NCBI GenBank assembly: GCA_964058845.1
Contig: CAXKVR010000277.1
Coordinates: 1-30,127 of the forward strand
Source: Carex sylvatica
Lineage: Eukaryota > Streptophyta > Magnoliopsida > Poales > Cyperaceae
Length of the DNA: 30,127 nt
Direction: 5' to 3'
Shown here: positions 10,558-20,391 of the stretch, in pieces
Layout of the letters: each line of letters begins with the position of its first letter
Numbering within the stretch: position 1 is the first letter of the stretch
Notes under the pieces: model-generated
Database searches by the model: none
Seen by the model: only the letters and a program-made list of their open reading frames with translations
What the model was told of the DNA's origin: nothing
Made by a program: the position numbers and the translations under genes

Positions 10558-10865
10558 TTAAAACACTAAATAAAACCATGTCAAAATCCTTTAACCCTTA
10601 CCCTTAAAACCCTGTCATCTTTCCCATACGATCACATTTTAAGGCTCAGTTCGGCAGCCCTATTAGAAATAGAAATGAAAATTAGGAATCAAAAATTTTG
10701 AATTAAAAATTACTTTGACATGCAATCCGAGTGAATTTTTTTTTCGAACATTAATTTTCTTTTTACTACCGAACTGAGCCTAAAACACTGAATAAAACCA
10801 TGTAAAAAACCTTAAACCCCCTTACCCTTAAAACCCTCTCCTCTCCCCCAATTCCAATCACTTAA
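10558..10865. repeat. Direct duplication separated by a Tourist-like MITE
   Basis: The segment from about 10558 to 10642, which includes the hAT right end AAAACACT and AATAAAACCATGT, recurs in diverged form from 10781. CTTACCCTTAAAACCCT is shared by both. Because the repeated unit includes the hAT terminus, the duplication happened after the hAT insertion. Confidence 0.65.
10643..10780. mobile_element. Tourist-like (PIF/Harbinger) MITE
   Basis: This 138-bp element has inverted ends GGCTCAGTTCGGCAG and CTACCGAACTGAGCC (14 of 15 paired) and a 3-bp TSD TAA on both sides (10640-10642 and 10781-10783). Size, termini and TSD are all typical of Tourist-like MITEs. It is non-coding. Confidence 0.85.
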
Positions 10866-11149
10866 GTCAGTCAAATTTTAAATTGACATCCGGACCGTCA
10901 GATATTCTTTCCCCCGAATACTAAGGGCCATGGGAGGACCGGATTCTGATCGGACGATCTGGATCAAAACTCAAAATTTGTGTTACTTCATAGAAATGTA
11001 GCCTTCTTCTCCAAAAATTTCTTGCGAATTCCAATCGCCATTCACTGATCACCTCCTTCAAATACGATGTTTCCACTTAATCCGCAAAGGGGAACCGCGT
11101 AAAAATTTTCGCGCCTCTGTTGAAAAGGACAGAGCTCAGAAATCCAGTC
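10866..11149. other. Upstream region of the exonuclease gene
   Basis: No gene is seen. An E2F-like octamer TTTCGCGC lies at 11107-11114, about 36 bp before the candidate ATG. CCGGACCGTCAGAT and similar phrases look like degenerate repeat sequence. Confidence 0.35.
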
Positions 11150-12364
11150 ATGGCTGTTTTCATGCGGAGTGGGCCCCATTGGTCAGGGTCATCGTCTCTG
11201 TTCTGGAAGCTTCTTCCTTTGATTCCACAACCCATGTGCAGTATTGATTTTCCGTCGAGCTGTTCTGAAATAAAAAGAAGGTATAATTCAAAAATAAATA
11301 GAAGGAATGGATTTAACCTGCTAGTAGTTGATCCTCAATTTTGATTTTAAAAAAAAAAAAACTTATGCCTTTGGTCCTTTTTCTGAAAAACTTGAGAGGT
11401 ATAGATGAAAGAAATAATTATCTCATTTTGTAATTAGTACATTTGTAAGGTTGGGTTTAGTAAAGTGAATTTCTGTTTTCAGTTCTGAATTATGTATACT
11501 GGCACTTTAAAACCTGATTATTGCAATCTGTGGTACTGATAAGTGATTACTTCTTGCCACAAACTTTAACCAAATTTGTTACTGAATTGGTTTCATATTT
11601 GCTTGATATCAAGTGACTAATTTATTTGTTTTCGTGTAACTATTGTGTCGACTGCATTGTCACAAACATCTAATTCTCAAGTCTCTTAGTATAGAGCGAG
11701 TCATATTATATCATGTAATGATATCATCTTCTTTTAGTATACAAAATAATCCCAAATGGTTCTCTCTCATTGTGTTATTTATTGTTAGTGTTGTGTATTT
11801 TTCTACAGAAACTTTCTAATATTGAAAAACTCGGTTCTAATAACGGCAGCTTTAGAGCTCACACTCTTTTCTCCTCAAGGGAAGAAGCTCAAGGTAAAAT
11901 TGAAAGAAATTTGTGTTTGCTTTCGAAAGGCCAAAGCACAAAAGAAGAGAAAATCAACGCATCGTTATATGATATGCGAGATTCTACAATAGAGAAAATA
12001 CGTGCTGGTCACATACCTCTACAGTACAACAATTGTATGATAAACAATCATTCAAGGAAGGTCGCTCCTGCCCCTTGCAAAGGTTCTTTCCATTTTTCTA
12101 TTTTTTTTAATTCAGCTTATAACATGTATTTCCTCCATTTTCCTTTTATTTATTTTTTTGTAATTTTTTTTTCTTTGTTCTTCATAGTCAATCATGGAAC
12201 TAAGTACGAAGTACTTAAATTTGGGGGGCGCATAGTGTACTGTCGAACAGATAGTGAAGTAAAGAAAGCTACTATGGAACTCCTAGACAAAATCAAAGCA
12301 AAAAATAGTGCCGGTCAAGTTCCTCTTGGATTTGACCTTGAATGGAAGCCTTCATTTACAAAAG
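11150..12364 (+). pseudogene. Werner-syndrome-like 3'-5' exonuclease, 5' part only
   Basis: The family degrades DNA 3'-5' through a DEDD-type (RNase D-like) nuclease fold. Two exons are clear: 11809-12082 and 12188-12364, joined across a 105-bp GT-AG intron in phase 1. Together they encode a variable N-terminus, then YEVLKFGGRIVYC and the first catalytic motif in GFDLEWKPSFTKG, where D and E are the metal ligands. A possible first exon (ATG 11150 to donor at 11280, MAVFMRSGPHW...) ends in phase 2, which does not fit the phase-0 frame of the next exon. So either another exon lies between, the start is elsewhere, or there is a frameshift. A donor follows at 12365, but no exon for the rest of the nuclease domain appears in the remaining 17.7 kb. 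A retrotransposon lies in the following intron. Probably a disrupted gene; very long introns cannot be excluded. Confidence 0.65.
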
Positions 12365-12386
12365 GTTGGTTCCTTATATATTTTTG

Positions 12387-12828
12387 ATCCCATCATTACT
12401 AATTAATTTCTGCTAATGCTGTACCACCAGTCTAATGCAACATTGGTACCTTTCTGGTATAGAACATGTCATATCAGACCTGTATGAATTGCCACCAGTC
12501 AGACTTCACGTATTTTTATTTTCTATCAATGGTTAAATGGGTATTTTATAAATTTAAAATGACTTTTGATAGAAAAGTCAATAAATTAGGTAAATTTTTT
12601 AGTTTTTGAAATTTAGAAGGGTAAATATGATATTATGAATTTTAGAAGGAGAAGTATGTAATTTTGAGGTTTTTGAGGGATATAAATGAAATGCCCATTA
12701 TATTGTTTTTATCCCATTATTACTAATTGCTGCTAATGCAGTACCACCAGTCTAGTGCAAAATCAGTACCTTCTGGTATAGAACAGGTCATATAAGACCC
12801 GTATTAGTTGCCACCAGTCCGACTTCAC
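12387..12828. repeat. Intronic duplication flanking an inserted fragment
   Basis: A segment of about 120 bp at 12387-12509 recurs at 12711-12828 (shared GTACCACCAGTCTA, TTCTGGTATAGAACA, TTGCCACCAGTC), roughly 85-90% alike by eye. The intervening 200 bp contains TTTTTGAGGGATATAAATGA, resembling the right arm of the foldback element 7081-8117, so it may be a decayed relative. Both lie in the exonuclease intron. Confidence 0.65.
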
Positions 12829-12877
12829 ATTGGTCATGTTTTTGTGATTTCTTGATATATTTTAAATAGGGATAACA

Positions 12878-15800
12878 ATGCAGTTAAAACTGTCAGATTT
12901 AATGTTAAGGGCAACTACTGCGGAGTCATATGACGGCCGCATCAGTCAAGCTGGGGGATCAAGAAATGTACGACCCAAGATGGAGGAACCCATGAAATCG
13001 GCCCCAAATAGAGGTAATTTCGGGAATGCCCGGCCTAACTACCAGGCTAATCCAGCACCTCGGTGCAACTATTGTGGCCGTAACCATGCATCGGAGCAAT
13101 GCAGCTTCCGTTTGGGAGTGTGTCATCGGTGTAACAAACCAGGACACTTCATCAAGGACTGCCCAGTTCCGCGAAGTTATCCGGGACAGCAAGTGGGAAA
13201 TGCAGGTCCGCCTACGAGAGGACCGCTTGGCAGAGGGACTGGTAGCTACAATCCTCCCGGCAACAACCGCAGTGGGAACCAAAAGGTGGGAATGCACGCG
13301 CATGATTGTTACAATCGTGAGACGGGAGGAAACCCGACTAATGAAGAGTACGAAGGAGAAGATGTGGCCACTGATCTTCTAACGGGTATGTTTGAACTTT
13401 CTGGAATTCCTGCTTTCGTACTTATAGACACTGGTTGTAGTCATTCAGTTATAGCAAAGGAGTGGGTAGAAAAACACGGGGTACCAACTTGGGACTCTGG
13501 TAAACTACTAAACATAAGTACCCCCGCAGTGCAATATACCACCCCAGAATTCCGGAGCGTAGGGTTAAAACTCCAAATAGCAGGGAGGGAATTCCCGATA
13601 AACCCCATAGTTTCTAAGACGGGTCTCTATGATCTAATGTTGGGTCTTGAATGGCTCACTCGAAACGGCGTGACGGTTGACTGCCTGAAAGGGAGGATGG
13701 TCATCAACAGACCCGGTCTCCATGACCTCTCCATTCGACTCAGGAAAAGGGGAGGCGGAACCCCGACAATATCTGCCAGTCAAGCAAGAAGACTCATCGA
13801 CAGCGGCAGTTCCGCCTTTGTAGTCACCATAATGCAACACGAGACAGAAAAACCAGAGATAATGTCGGTACCCATCATCTCGGAGTATACCGATGTATTC
13901 CCGGAGGAGCTGCCAGGGATACCCCCTGATCGGGAAATCGAATTTCATATAGACATACTCCCCGGTACCCGCCCAATCTCTAAGGCCCCGTACCGGATGG
14001 CACCGGCGGAACTTAAGGAACTGAAAGTTCAGTTAGAGGAACTCTTAGAGCTGGGATTCGTACGGCCAAGCACATCACCATGGGGCGCACCAGTGCTGTT
14101 CGTTAGGAAGAAAGACGGTAGTATGAGACTCTGCATCGACTATCGAGAACTAAACAAAGTCACAATCAAAAACAAATATCCTCTCCCACGAATTGAAGAC
14201 CTATTCGATCAACTCCAAGGCGCGGCCGTTTACTCCAAGATCGATCTGAGATCGGGGTACCATCAATTGAAGATTCAACCTCAAGATGTAGAGAAGTCAG
14301 CGTTCCGTACCCGTTACGGGCACTATGAATTTACTGTCATGTCATTTGGGTTAACCAATGCTCCTGCAGCATTCATGGATTTGATGAACCGAGTATTCCA
14401 TGACCTACTTGATTGCTGCATCATCGTTTTTATAGATGACATTCTGGTTTATTCGAAGAAGGAAGAAGATCATGCCGAAGACCTACGTACGGTATTACAA
14501 AGGTTACGAGAACACCAGTTGTACGCCAAATTCTCTAAGTGCGAATTTTGGATGAAAGAAGTCAAATTTTTGGGACACGTAGTGACAGGGGAAGGTATCC
14601 GGGTCGACCCAGATAAAGTCAAAGCGGTGGTAGAATGGACTCAACCCAAAAGTGTAGCAGATATACGCAGTTTCCTAGGGTTAGCGGGATACTACAGGCG
14701 CTTCGTTCCCGGATACTCAAAGACAGCCCGACCTATGACTCAGCTCCTACACAAAGGAACTGTTTTCAAATGGACGGAGAGTCAAGAAGAGAGTTTTCAG
14801 AATTTGAAGAAACTACTGACCAGTGCTCCAGTATTAGCATTGCCCAAACCTGACCGAGAGTTCACAGTGTACACTGACGCGTCAAGGAACGGCCTCGGAT
14901 GTGTACTCATGCAAGACGGACAAGTAATCGCTTACGGGTCACGGCAGTTGAAGAACCATGAACAAAACTACCCCACACACGACCTAGAATTAGCAGCAGT
15001 GATTTTTGCACTCAAATCATGGAGACACTACCTCTACGGGGCGAAATGCCGAGTATTCACGGACCACCAAAGCCTAAAGTATGTGTTTACCCAGAAAGAA
15101 TTGAACCTGAGACAAAGAAGGTGGCTAGAACTAATGAAGGATTATGACCTAGATATACAATACTTGTCCGGGAAGGCGAATGTGGTGGCAGATGCACTCA
15201 GTAGGAAGAGAGCGACAAATTTGGCAGAAGTCATAACCCAAGAGACAGAACTGATCAAGGAAATGCGACACATGAATTTGGGAGTATGTGTATCTACCAG
15301 CTGGATTCAAGAGCAAAATGACATCAAGGGAACCGCGAAGAACGCGGTACTCACCCTAGCGGCTATATCGGTACAACCAGAATTGAAGTCTCGGATACGG
15401 GACGCGGATCAGGGCGATGAGCAACACCAAAGGTACCGGGAATTGGCCCGTACCAATCCAGCGTCGACCTTCAAGGAAAACGAGGATGGGCTCCTCTATT
15501 TCAACCAGCGGGTGTGTGTTCCAGAACAGGGGGGACTGAGAGGTGAAATTCTGAAAGAAGCCCACGAATCGGGATATACCATTCACCCAGGAGAGGTAAA
15601 GATGTATAGGGACCTTCGTGCCCAGTTTTGGTGGCCCAACCTGAAGAAAGATGTGTCAGAATTCGTTGCTAGGTGTATCACCTGCCAACAGGTGAAAGCA
15701 GAACGGAGGAAGATAGCAGGATTGCTATATCCAAACTCCAGAGCACAAATGAAGTTCCAAGTTATTACTATGGACTTCATCACTGGGTTACCGCGTACCC

Positions 15801-16894
15801 AAAAGAAATATGACTCAATATGGGTCATTGTGGACACACTAACCAAGGTAGCCCACTTTATACCTCTACGGACCCCTACGTCGGGTGGGGAATTGGCAGA
15901 TTTATTTCTTCAATATCAGTTCAAATATCATGGAGTCCCTGAAACCATCATATCAGATCGGGATACGCGATTCACCTCGCATTTCTGGAAAAGCTTCCAG
16001 GAAGCAATGGGAACCCGACTAAATTTCAGTACCGCTCATCACCCCCAGACGGACGGCCAGTCAGAACGTACAATCCAAACCTTAGAGGACATGCTAAGGG
16101 CGTGTGCCATTAATTTCCAAGGGTCATGGGCAGATCACTTGACAATGGCCGAGTTCGCCTACAATAATAGCTACCATGCCAGTATCGGCATGGCACCATC
16201 TGAAGCTTGGTGTGGGCATCGTTGGAAAACCCCCTTGTGGTGGGGAAACCACGGAGAACAACTGCCAACAGGACCAGAAATGGTAAAGGATTGCGCAGAC
16301 AGAACCCAACTGATCTTAAACCGACTAGGCACTGCTCGAGACAGGCAAAAGAAGTACGCGGATTTGAGGAGACGACCACTAGAGTTCGAAACCGGAAATC
16401 ATGTGTGGTTGAAGGTCTCTCCAAGGAAGGGAGTGAGACGGTTCGGTGTAGCAGGAAAACTGAGTCCTAGGTATGTGGGACCATTTGAAATTCTTCGACG
16501 AATCGGACCACTTGCCTACGAACTAGCATTACCTCCGGCTTTAGATAAAGTACATCCAGTCTTTCACGTATCTCAACTACGGAAATATATCCGAGATCCC
16601 TCTCACATACTCGACTTCTCGAACATGGGACTGGACGAAACATTAGAGTATGAAGAACGACCAATGAAGATACTAGACACCAAGGAAATCAATCTCCGAC
16701 GTAAGACCATTAGACAAGTATTGGTACAATGGGGACGTCACACCAACCGAGAAGCTACTTGGGAAATCGAAGAAACAATGCGTGCAACGTACCCGGAGTT
16801 GTTTGAAGAGATGGACGCCGAGGCTGTTCAGGGGACTGAACAGTATTTCCAAGGGGGGGAGGATGTAACGCCTCTAAATCCGGGTATATTTTAA
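12878..16894 (+). CDS. Gag(C-term)-Pol polyprotein of a chromovirus
   Basis: The frame is an uninterrupted 1338 aa. The gag remnant has a CCHC zinc knuckle CX2CX4HX4C at residues 82-95, preceded by a variant cysteine cluster from residue 63. Protease DTG is at 184-186. The reverse transcriptase active site is FIDD (518-521) within [11 protein letters not shown]. RNase H has YTDAS with D667. Integrase has an HHCC finger (H896, H903, C933, C936) and the DDE triad D966, D1027, E1063 (D-35-E). The C-terminal chromodomain, about 1265-1320, includes [16 protein letters not shown]. The first Met is simply the first in the open stretch; a normal element would have several hundred more gag residues. 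The frame's last 10 codons run into the 3' LTR. Absence of stops implies a fairly young copy, yet it is not autonomous without its 5' end. Confidence 0.95.
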   Translation: MQLKLSDLMLRATTAESYDGRISQAGGSRNVRPKMEEPMKSAPNRGNFGNARPNYQANPAPRCNYCGRNHASEQCSFRLGVCHRCNKPGHFIKDCPVPRSYPGQQVGNAGPPTRGPLGRGTGSYNPPGNNRSGNQKVGMHAHDCYNRETGGNPTNEEYEGEDVATDLLTGMFELSGIPAFVLIDTGCSHSVIAKEWVEKHGVPTWDSGKLLNISTPAVQYTTPEFRSVGLKLQIAGREFPINPIVSKTGLYDLMLGLEWLTRNGVTVDCLKGRMVINRPGLHDLSIRLRKRGGGTPTISASQARRLIDSGSSAFVVTIMQHETEKPEIMSVPIISEYTDVFPEELPGIPPDREIEFHIDILPGTRPISKAPYRMAPAELKELKVQLEELLELGFVRPSTSPWGAPVLFVRKKDGSMRLCIDYRELNKVTIKNKYPLPRIEDLFDQLQGAAVYSKIDLRSGYHQLKIQPQDVEKSAFRTRYGHYEFTVMSFGLTNAPAAFMDLMNRVFHDLLDCCIIVFIDDILVYSKKEEDHAEDLRTVLQRLREHQLYAKFSKCEFWMKEVKFLGHVVTGEGIRVDPDKVKAVVEWTQPKSVADIRSFLGLAGYYRRFVPGYSKTARPMTQLLHKGTVFKWTESQEESFQNLKKLLTSAPVLALPKPDREFTVYTDASRNGLGCVLMQDGQVIAYGSRQLKNHEQNYPTHDLELAAVIFALKSWRHYLYGAKCRVFTDHQSLKYVFTQKELNLRQRRWLELMKDYDLDIQYLSGKANVVADALSRKRATNLAEVITQETELIKEMRHMNLGVCVSTSWIQEQNDIKGTAKNAVLTLAAISVQPELKSRIRDADQGDEQHQRYRELARTNPASTFKENEDGLLYFNQRVCVPEQGGLRGEILKEAHESGYTIHPGEVKMYRDLRAQFWWPNLKKDVSEFVARCITCQQVKAERRKIAGLLYPNSRAQMKFQVITMDFITGLPRTQKKYDSIWVIVDTLTKVAHFIPLRTPTSGGELADLFLQYQFKYHGVPETIISDRDTRFTSHFWKSFQEAMGTRLNFSTAHHPQTDGQSERTIQTLEDMLRACAINFQGSWADHLTMAEFAYNNSYHASIGMAPSEAWCGHRWKTPLWWGNHGEQLPTGPEMVKDCADRTQLILNRLGTARDRQKKYADLRRRPLEFETGNHVWLKVSPRKGVRRFGVAGKLSPRYVGPFEILRRIGPLAYELALPPALDKVHPVFHVSQLRKYIRDPSHILDFSNMGLDETLEYEERPMKILDTKEINLRRKTIRQVLVQWGRHTNREATWEIEETMRATYPELFEEMDAEAVQGTEQYFQGGEDVTPLNPGIF
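16851..16863 (+). promoter_or_regulatory. Polypurine tract
   Basis: AAGGGGGGGAGGA directly precedes the TG of the 3' LTR and would prime plus-strand DNA synthesis. It overlaps the end of the pol frame. Confidence 0.85.
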
Positions 16895-17360
16895 ATTTAG
16901 AAATCCAATTTAGAAAAAAATATATATATAGTTCAGAAAATAATTTATAAAAAGGCAATCAAATAAATAGCAAAATAGTTTATATATTTACATGAAAGTT
17001 ATATCTAAATTCTGCATATAATTATATTTATACATTGCTTAGCCCAATTAGTAAGCCCAAATTAGAAATATGCAATTCTAAGTTTAGCCCATATTCAATA
17101 ATATAATCAACCCAACCCTCTCCTCTCTTCTCATTCCATTGCTCCCTGTGAAAACCTCCTCCCTCTTTCAATTTTTCTGTAAGTTTTTTTTTCTCTCTTT
17201 CCTCTCTCTCTTTTGCTCTTCTTGGCCGCCCCCTTCCCCTCTCCTCTTGGCTGCCGCCGGCCACAAGAACCCAGCCGAACCCCCTCCTTGTTGCCCTTCT
17301 CCTCTAGCCGTGCCTCTCTTCCTCTCTACCCTTCCCCTTCCCTTGTGCCGCCGGCCCCCA

Positions 17361-17545
17361 AACCCTAGAACCGAAAACACATCAACCCTAGACCCGAAAC
17401 CCAAACCCATTAACCCTAGACCCGAAACCCACTAACCCATTAACCCTAGACCCGAAACCCACTAACCCAAGACCCTAGGCCGAAACCCTAGCACCTAGAC
17501 CCGAAAACCCTAAGGTTCAATCCAAAAACCGAAAACCCTAGACCC
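17361..17545 (+). repeat. Telomere-like degenerate array in the LTR
   Basis: Several irregular copies of AACCCTAGACCCGAAACCC and ACTAACCCATT occur, related to the plant telomere unit CCCTAAA but interspersed with GACCCGAAA. Unit length is variable, so this is not a true telomeric tract. Confidence 0.75.
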
Positions 17546-18120
17546 AATAACCCAAATTGCAAATTGAACCCTCTTCTATTTTAAAATTGGTCTAGTTTAT
17601 ACAAGAATCAAGGTTGTTACTCAAAGTTAATTTCTAAATTAAATTGGTGGGAAGAATCGAGGGTAGTAGTTATTTAATTAAATGTAAATTGTGATTAGGG
17701 CTATAGGATTAAGACCTTCTTTACGAGTTTCATGCGAAATTAAGGGTGTTAAATTGAAATTAAATCCTGTAGATTAAGTAGAAATAAGAATCTAATCAAG
17801 TGTGTTAAAACTTAGGAGCAAACCGCGAGCCTCTAGGGGACGCTGAGAATACGCGAGATCCCAATACACGCTCAAGCGAAGTCACTGAGAATACAGGTGC
17901 GGGTTCCTGGTATTTTTTTTTACAAAAATATACAAAATGCATGGATTAAGGTAGGTAATCCTTTTTCCCAATCTGGTAGATAAACTGCATGTTGAGAATG
18001 TCGAACACTCGGTTGTTTTGTGTAGAATTGCATGGATAGGAAATTTTGGATGCATTTATTTGAACTGACAGGAATTGTGAATGTGAATGAGAAAACGGAG
18101 AGTTTAAATGCACTGTTTTA

Positions 18121-18432
18121 AATTGGGGCCGTCCCTGTGTGGCGGTTCTGCATGTATTTTTGGAAAATCGCGTCGTTCTCGTGTGGCGATTCGTTGGACT
18201 GTCCATGTGTGGCAGTCCAGAGTGTGAAATGTGAACAGAACGGGTCGTCCTTGTGTGACGGTTCGCCGGATGGGTCCCCGAAATGGCCCATCTAGAGTTT
18301 GGTATTCGGGTCGTCCTTGTGTGACGATTCGCCGGGTTTTCATGTACGGGCATGGATTCCCAGAGTGTGGAATTTCAAAACCTTAAATTGTGATTGAACA
18401 GGAAAGGCTGGATCGTCCGTGTGTGGGGGTCC
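18121..18432 (+). repeat. Hairpin-forming repeats in the LTR
   Basis: Five or more diverged units of the form GGGTCGTCCTTGTGTGACG followed by GTTCG occur at about 40-100 bp intervals (near 18125, 18166, 18198, 18242, 18309, 18411). Variation between GTGTGGCGG and GTGTGACGA is seen. Several units pair with their own ends (GGACTGTCC...GGCAGTCC). Confidence 0.7.
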
Positions 18433-18936
18433 AGATTGTGAAAGTTTTTTTGAAAGAAAAGAAGCGAATTGGAGATTTGAAATTGTTTTAAAAGCTTGCA
18501 TATCTGAATTTATAGGAAATTGGGGTTTATATTACTTTTTGGTTATTCGGGTATTAATTGCATTCTTTTGTAAAAATACCGGGCTGGAACTAAATCCCGC
18601 ACTGAGAGATAGTTCAATCTCTCACCCGTTTCCACTTTTATGTGGGTTCCAGGAAATGAAGCTGAGGACATGGAGGAAGGCCGCGAGTGAGGAAATTAGC
18701 GGAAGTGATTAAAGTGGCCACTATTTATTTTATTTTATATTTGTATGAACAATACATTGTGTAGACATGGCGGTGACTGTTTGACTAGCCATGTTTGACA
18801 TACTTTTCCGTTTTTATTTGCTTGTGGACCCCATTTACTTTAATATAGTGGCTTATTAAATGTGTTATTGATAATATATGTGATGTGCTTAGCGCCTTGC
18901 GCATAAATGTGCGGCGGGTTGTCCGGGGGTGTGACA

Positions 18937-19748
18937 ATAATAAATCAGGACCCTTGCAGGATCTAGACATTAAGCTCCTTAATAAAGAGGAGAGATATAA
19001 TTAACATTTATGATGACAAATATTGTCAATTATTAGACAAGTTCGTTTTGATAGTTCTTTTAGATAATTTACAACTCAATAAATAGAAATTGGGTATTTG
19101 ATCTCCGAGCGAAAATGTGTATCACGTAACTTAAAATATACTAAGAGCAAAATTCAGTCCCCCTTTTAACTTCTAAAAATAAAACAATAATTCCAAAGCA
19201 AATTAACAAAGTAATACATTTTGTTTATTTTAATGCATGCTATAATTGAACTTTCAAAGAATAAACTAAAAACAAGTTGCTGTATATGGTGTTATTAGAA
19301 TTTTTTCACATCCTGAAAAAGATCCAAGTAATGCTTTTATTAAAAACTTGTGCTTTTTAAATGTTTTGCATTTCTGTACTACTTTAAAACAATCCATAAA
19401 TGCTTCTTAATTTTGCATGTGCGAGGCTATAAACATATAATAATAGTACCTTCAGACTGCAATAGGTTTGACTCAGCAATTATCAAATGTCAATAAATTA
19501 TTTATAGACATTCCGTAAGTATTTATATTTTGAGTTTGCTAAAAAATAAATATGGCAGATTTTATGACAGTTATTTTCGACACCAATCAATATAATTTTA
19601 TTTTGGACAATATAGACCAAAATTAATAATTTATTTTGAAAATTACAAAATTAATTACTTGCATTGTATTTTGGACAAATGTATTTGGACAAATGTAGTC
19701 CAAAATTAATAATTTATTTTTAATATTACAAAATTAACAAGTTATGTA
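18937..19748. other. AT-rich spacer before polygalacturonase
   Basis: No gene or further exonuclease exon is visible. A diverged direct repeat is present: TTTTGGACAA...CCAAAATTAATAATTTATT starts near 19600 and again near 19669. Confidence 0.5.
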
Positions 19749-19750
19749 GA

Positions 19751-19758
19751 TATATAAA
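19751..19758 (+). promoter_or_regulatory. TATA box of polygalacturonase copy 1
   Basis: TATATAAA is followed by ACACCACAGTAGCGATGTATT. The same context recurs at 22947-22954 before the second copy, so this block belongs to the duplicated promoter. A 5'UTR intron (19903-20387, donor GTAAGT, acceptor GCAACAG) separates the leader from the ATG. Confidence 0.7.
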
Positions 19759-20391
19759 CACCACAGTAGCGATGTATTAATTGCTCAATTTTTTGATTTA
19801 ATTATTTGTAATTCCAAATTTTCTCCAAGATCTCGTGCATCACCTCGCTGCCTCTTGCAAATTGTGTTACTCCTTCGTTGAAGTTCTTCATCGTTAAACT
19901 CAGTAAGTTAATTGTAACTTTGTAATTTTAACAATCTGTAAAAGATATTTTTTTCTTTGTTGAGACTTATTTTTTTTCTCACTTTTACGTTTTTAATGAC
20001 AAGTGTTTTAAGTTACTTGCATAAACAAATACTTGTTATATAGAAATTTTTTCGAGCATATTTTAATCGGTTTAATTATAAGGTAAGTTCCTCATTTGAC
20101 GAATTATGCTATACTGATATGTATAATAATTGTTGTACGTCACAAGTCACAAACAATATTATATTTTTGTTGATAATAAAAAATCGTGCTTCGTATTTAA
20201 ACAAAATGATATTGATTTGGATTCAAATATTATTTTGACATTGTATGTTAAATTAAATGATATATACTTTTTTCTATGCAAAACACATAGTTTTGTCATA
20301 CTATATTTATATAACATAATTGTGGGTTGGTAGAATTAGAGATCAGCCTGATTAATTATATTTTACTTCTATTTTAAATTGCAACAGAAAT

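Larger units (their letters stand above)
8128..10568. mobile_element. hAT-type MITE split by an LTR
   Basis: The left end CAGTGTTAAATGCGG and right end AAAACACTA are hAT-like inverted termini. The octamers AATAAAAT (8120-8127) and AATAAAAC (10569-10576) form a 7-of-8 TSD. Subtracting the LTR and its TSD leaves about 393 bp, similar in size and GCGGCC/GAATAT content to the hAT element at 3097-3542. It abuts the foldback element 7081-8117, whose right TSD overlaps its left TSD. Confidence 0.68.
12878..18936 (+). mobile_element. Ty3/gypsy chromovirus (Tekay/Del type), 5'-truncated
   Basis: The internal region 12878-16863 plus a 3' LTR 16864-18936 are present. The LTR begins TGTAACGCC and ends GGGTGTGACA, the form typical of Tekay/Del elements, and the pol order PR-RT-RNaseH-INT-chromodomain agrees. 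No 5' LTR, primer-binding site or N-terminal gag is found upstream; sequence left of about 12870 belongs to the host intron and repeats. The loss is therefore a later deletion rather than the original insertion form. The target duplication cannot be verified because the left end is missing. It lies in the same sense as the exonuclease gene. Confidence 0.9.
16864..18936 (+). repeat. 3' LTR of the chromovirus
   Basis: The LTR is 2,073 bp from TGTAACGCC to GTGTGACA. It contains a CT-rich block at 17110-17350, a telomere-like CCCTA array at 17361-17545 and a set of hairpin-forming repeats at 18121-18432. Open frames inside it (for example 17139-17435) are low-complexity and not taken as genes. 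Confidence 0.88.

Noticed and set aside
11770..12387. One continuous 205-aa exonuclease exon
   Set aside because: The frame happens to stay open through a T-rich 105-bp segment with GT-AG borders. That segment reads as a hydrophobic stretch unlike the family, so an intron is more likely.
12850..12870. Start of a 5' LTR (TATATTTTAAAT resembles the 3' LTR start region)
   Set aside because: The match is short and AT-rich, without the TGTAACGCC start; I treat it as chance.
17139..17435. 98-aa Pro/Ser-rich frame
   Set aside because: It is entirely within the 3' LTR CT-rich block and telomere-like array.
17946..18353. 135-aa minus-strand frame with repeated NRHTRTTR
   Set aside because: It is a by-product of the repeated hairpin units in the LTR.
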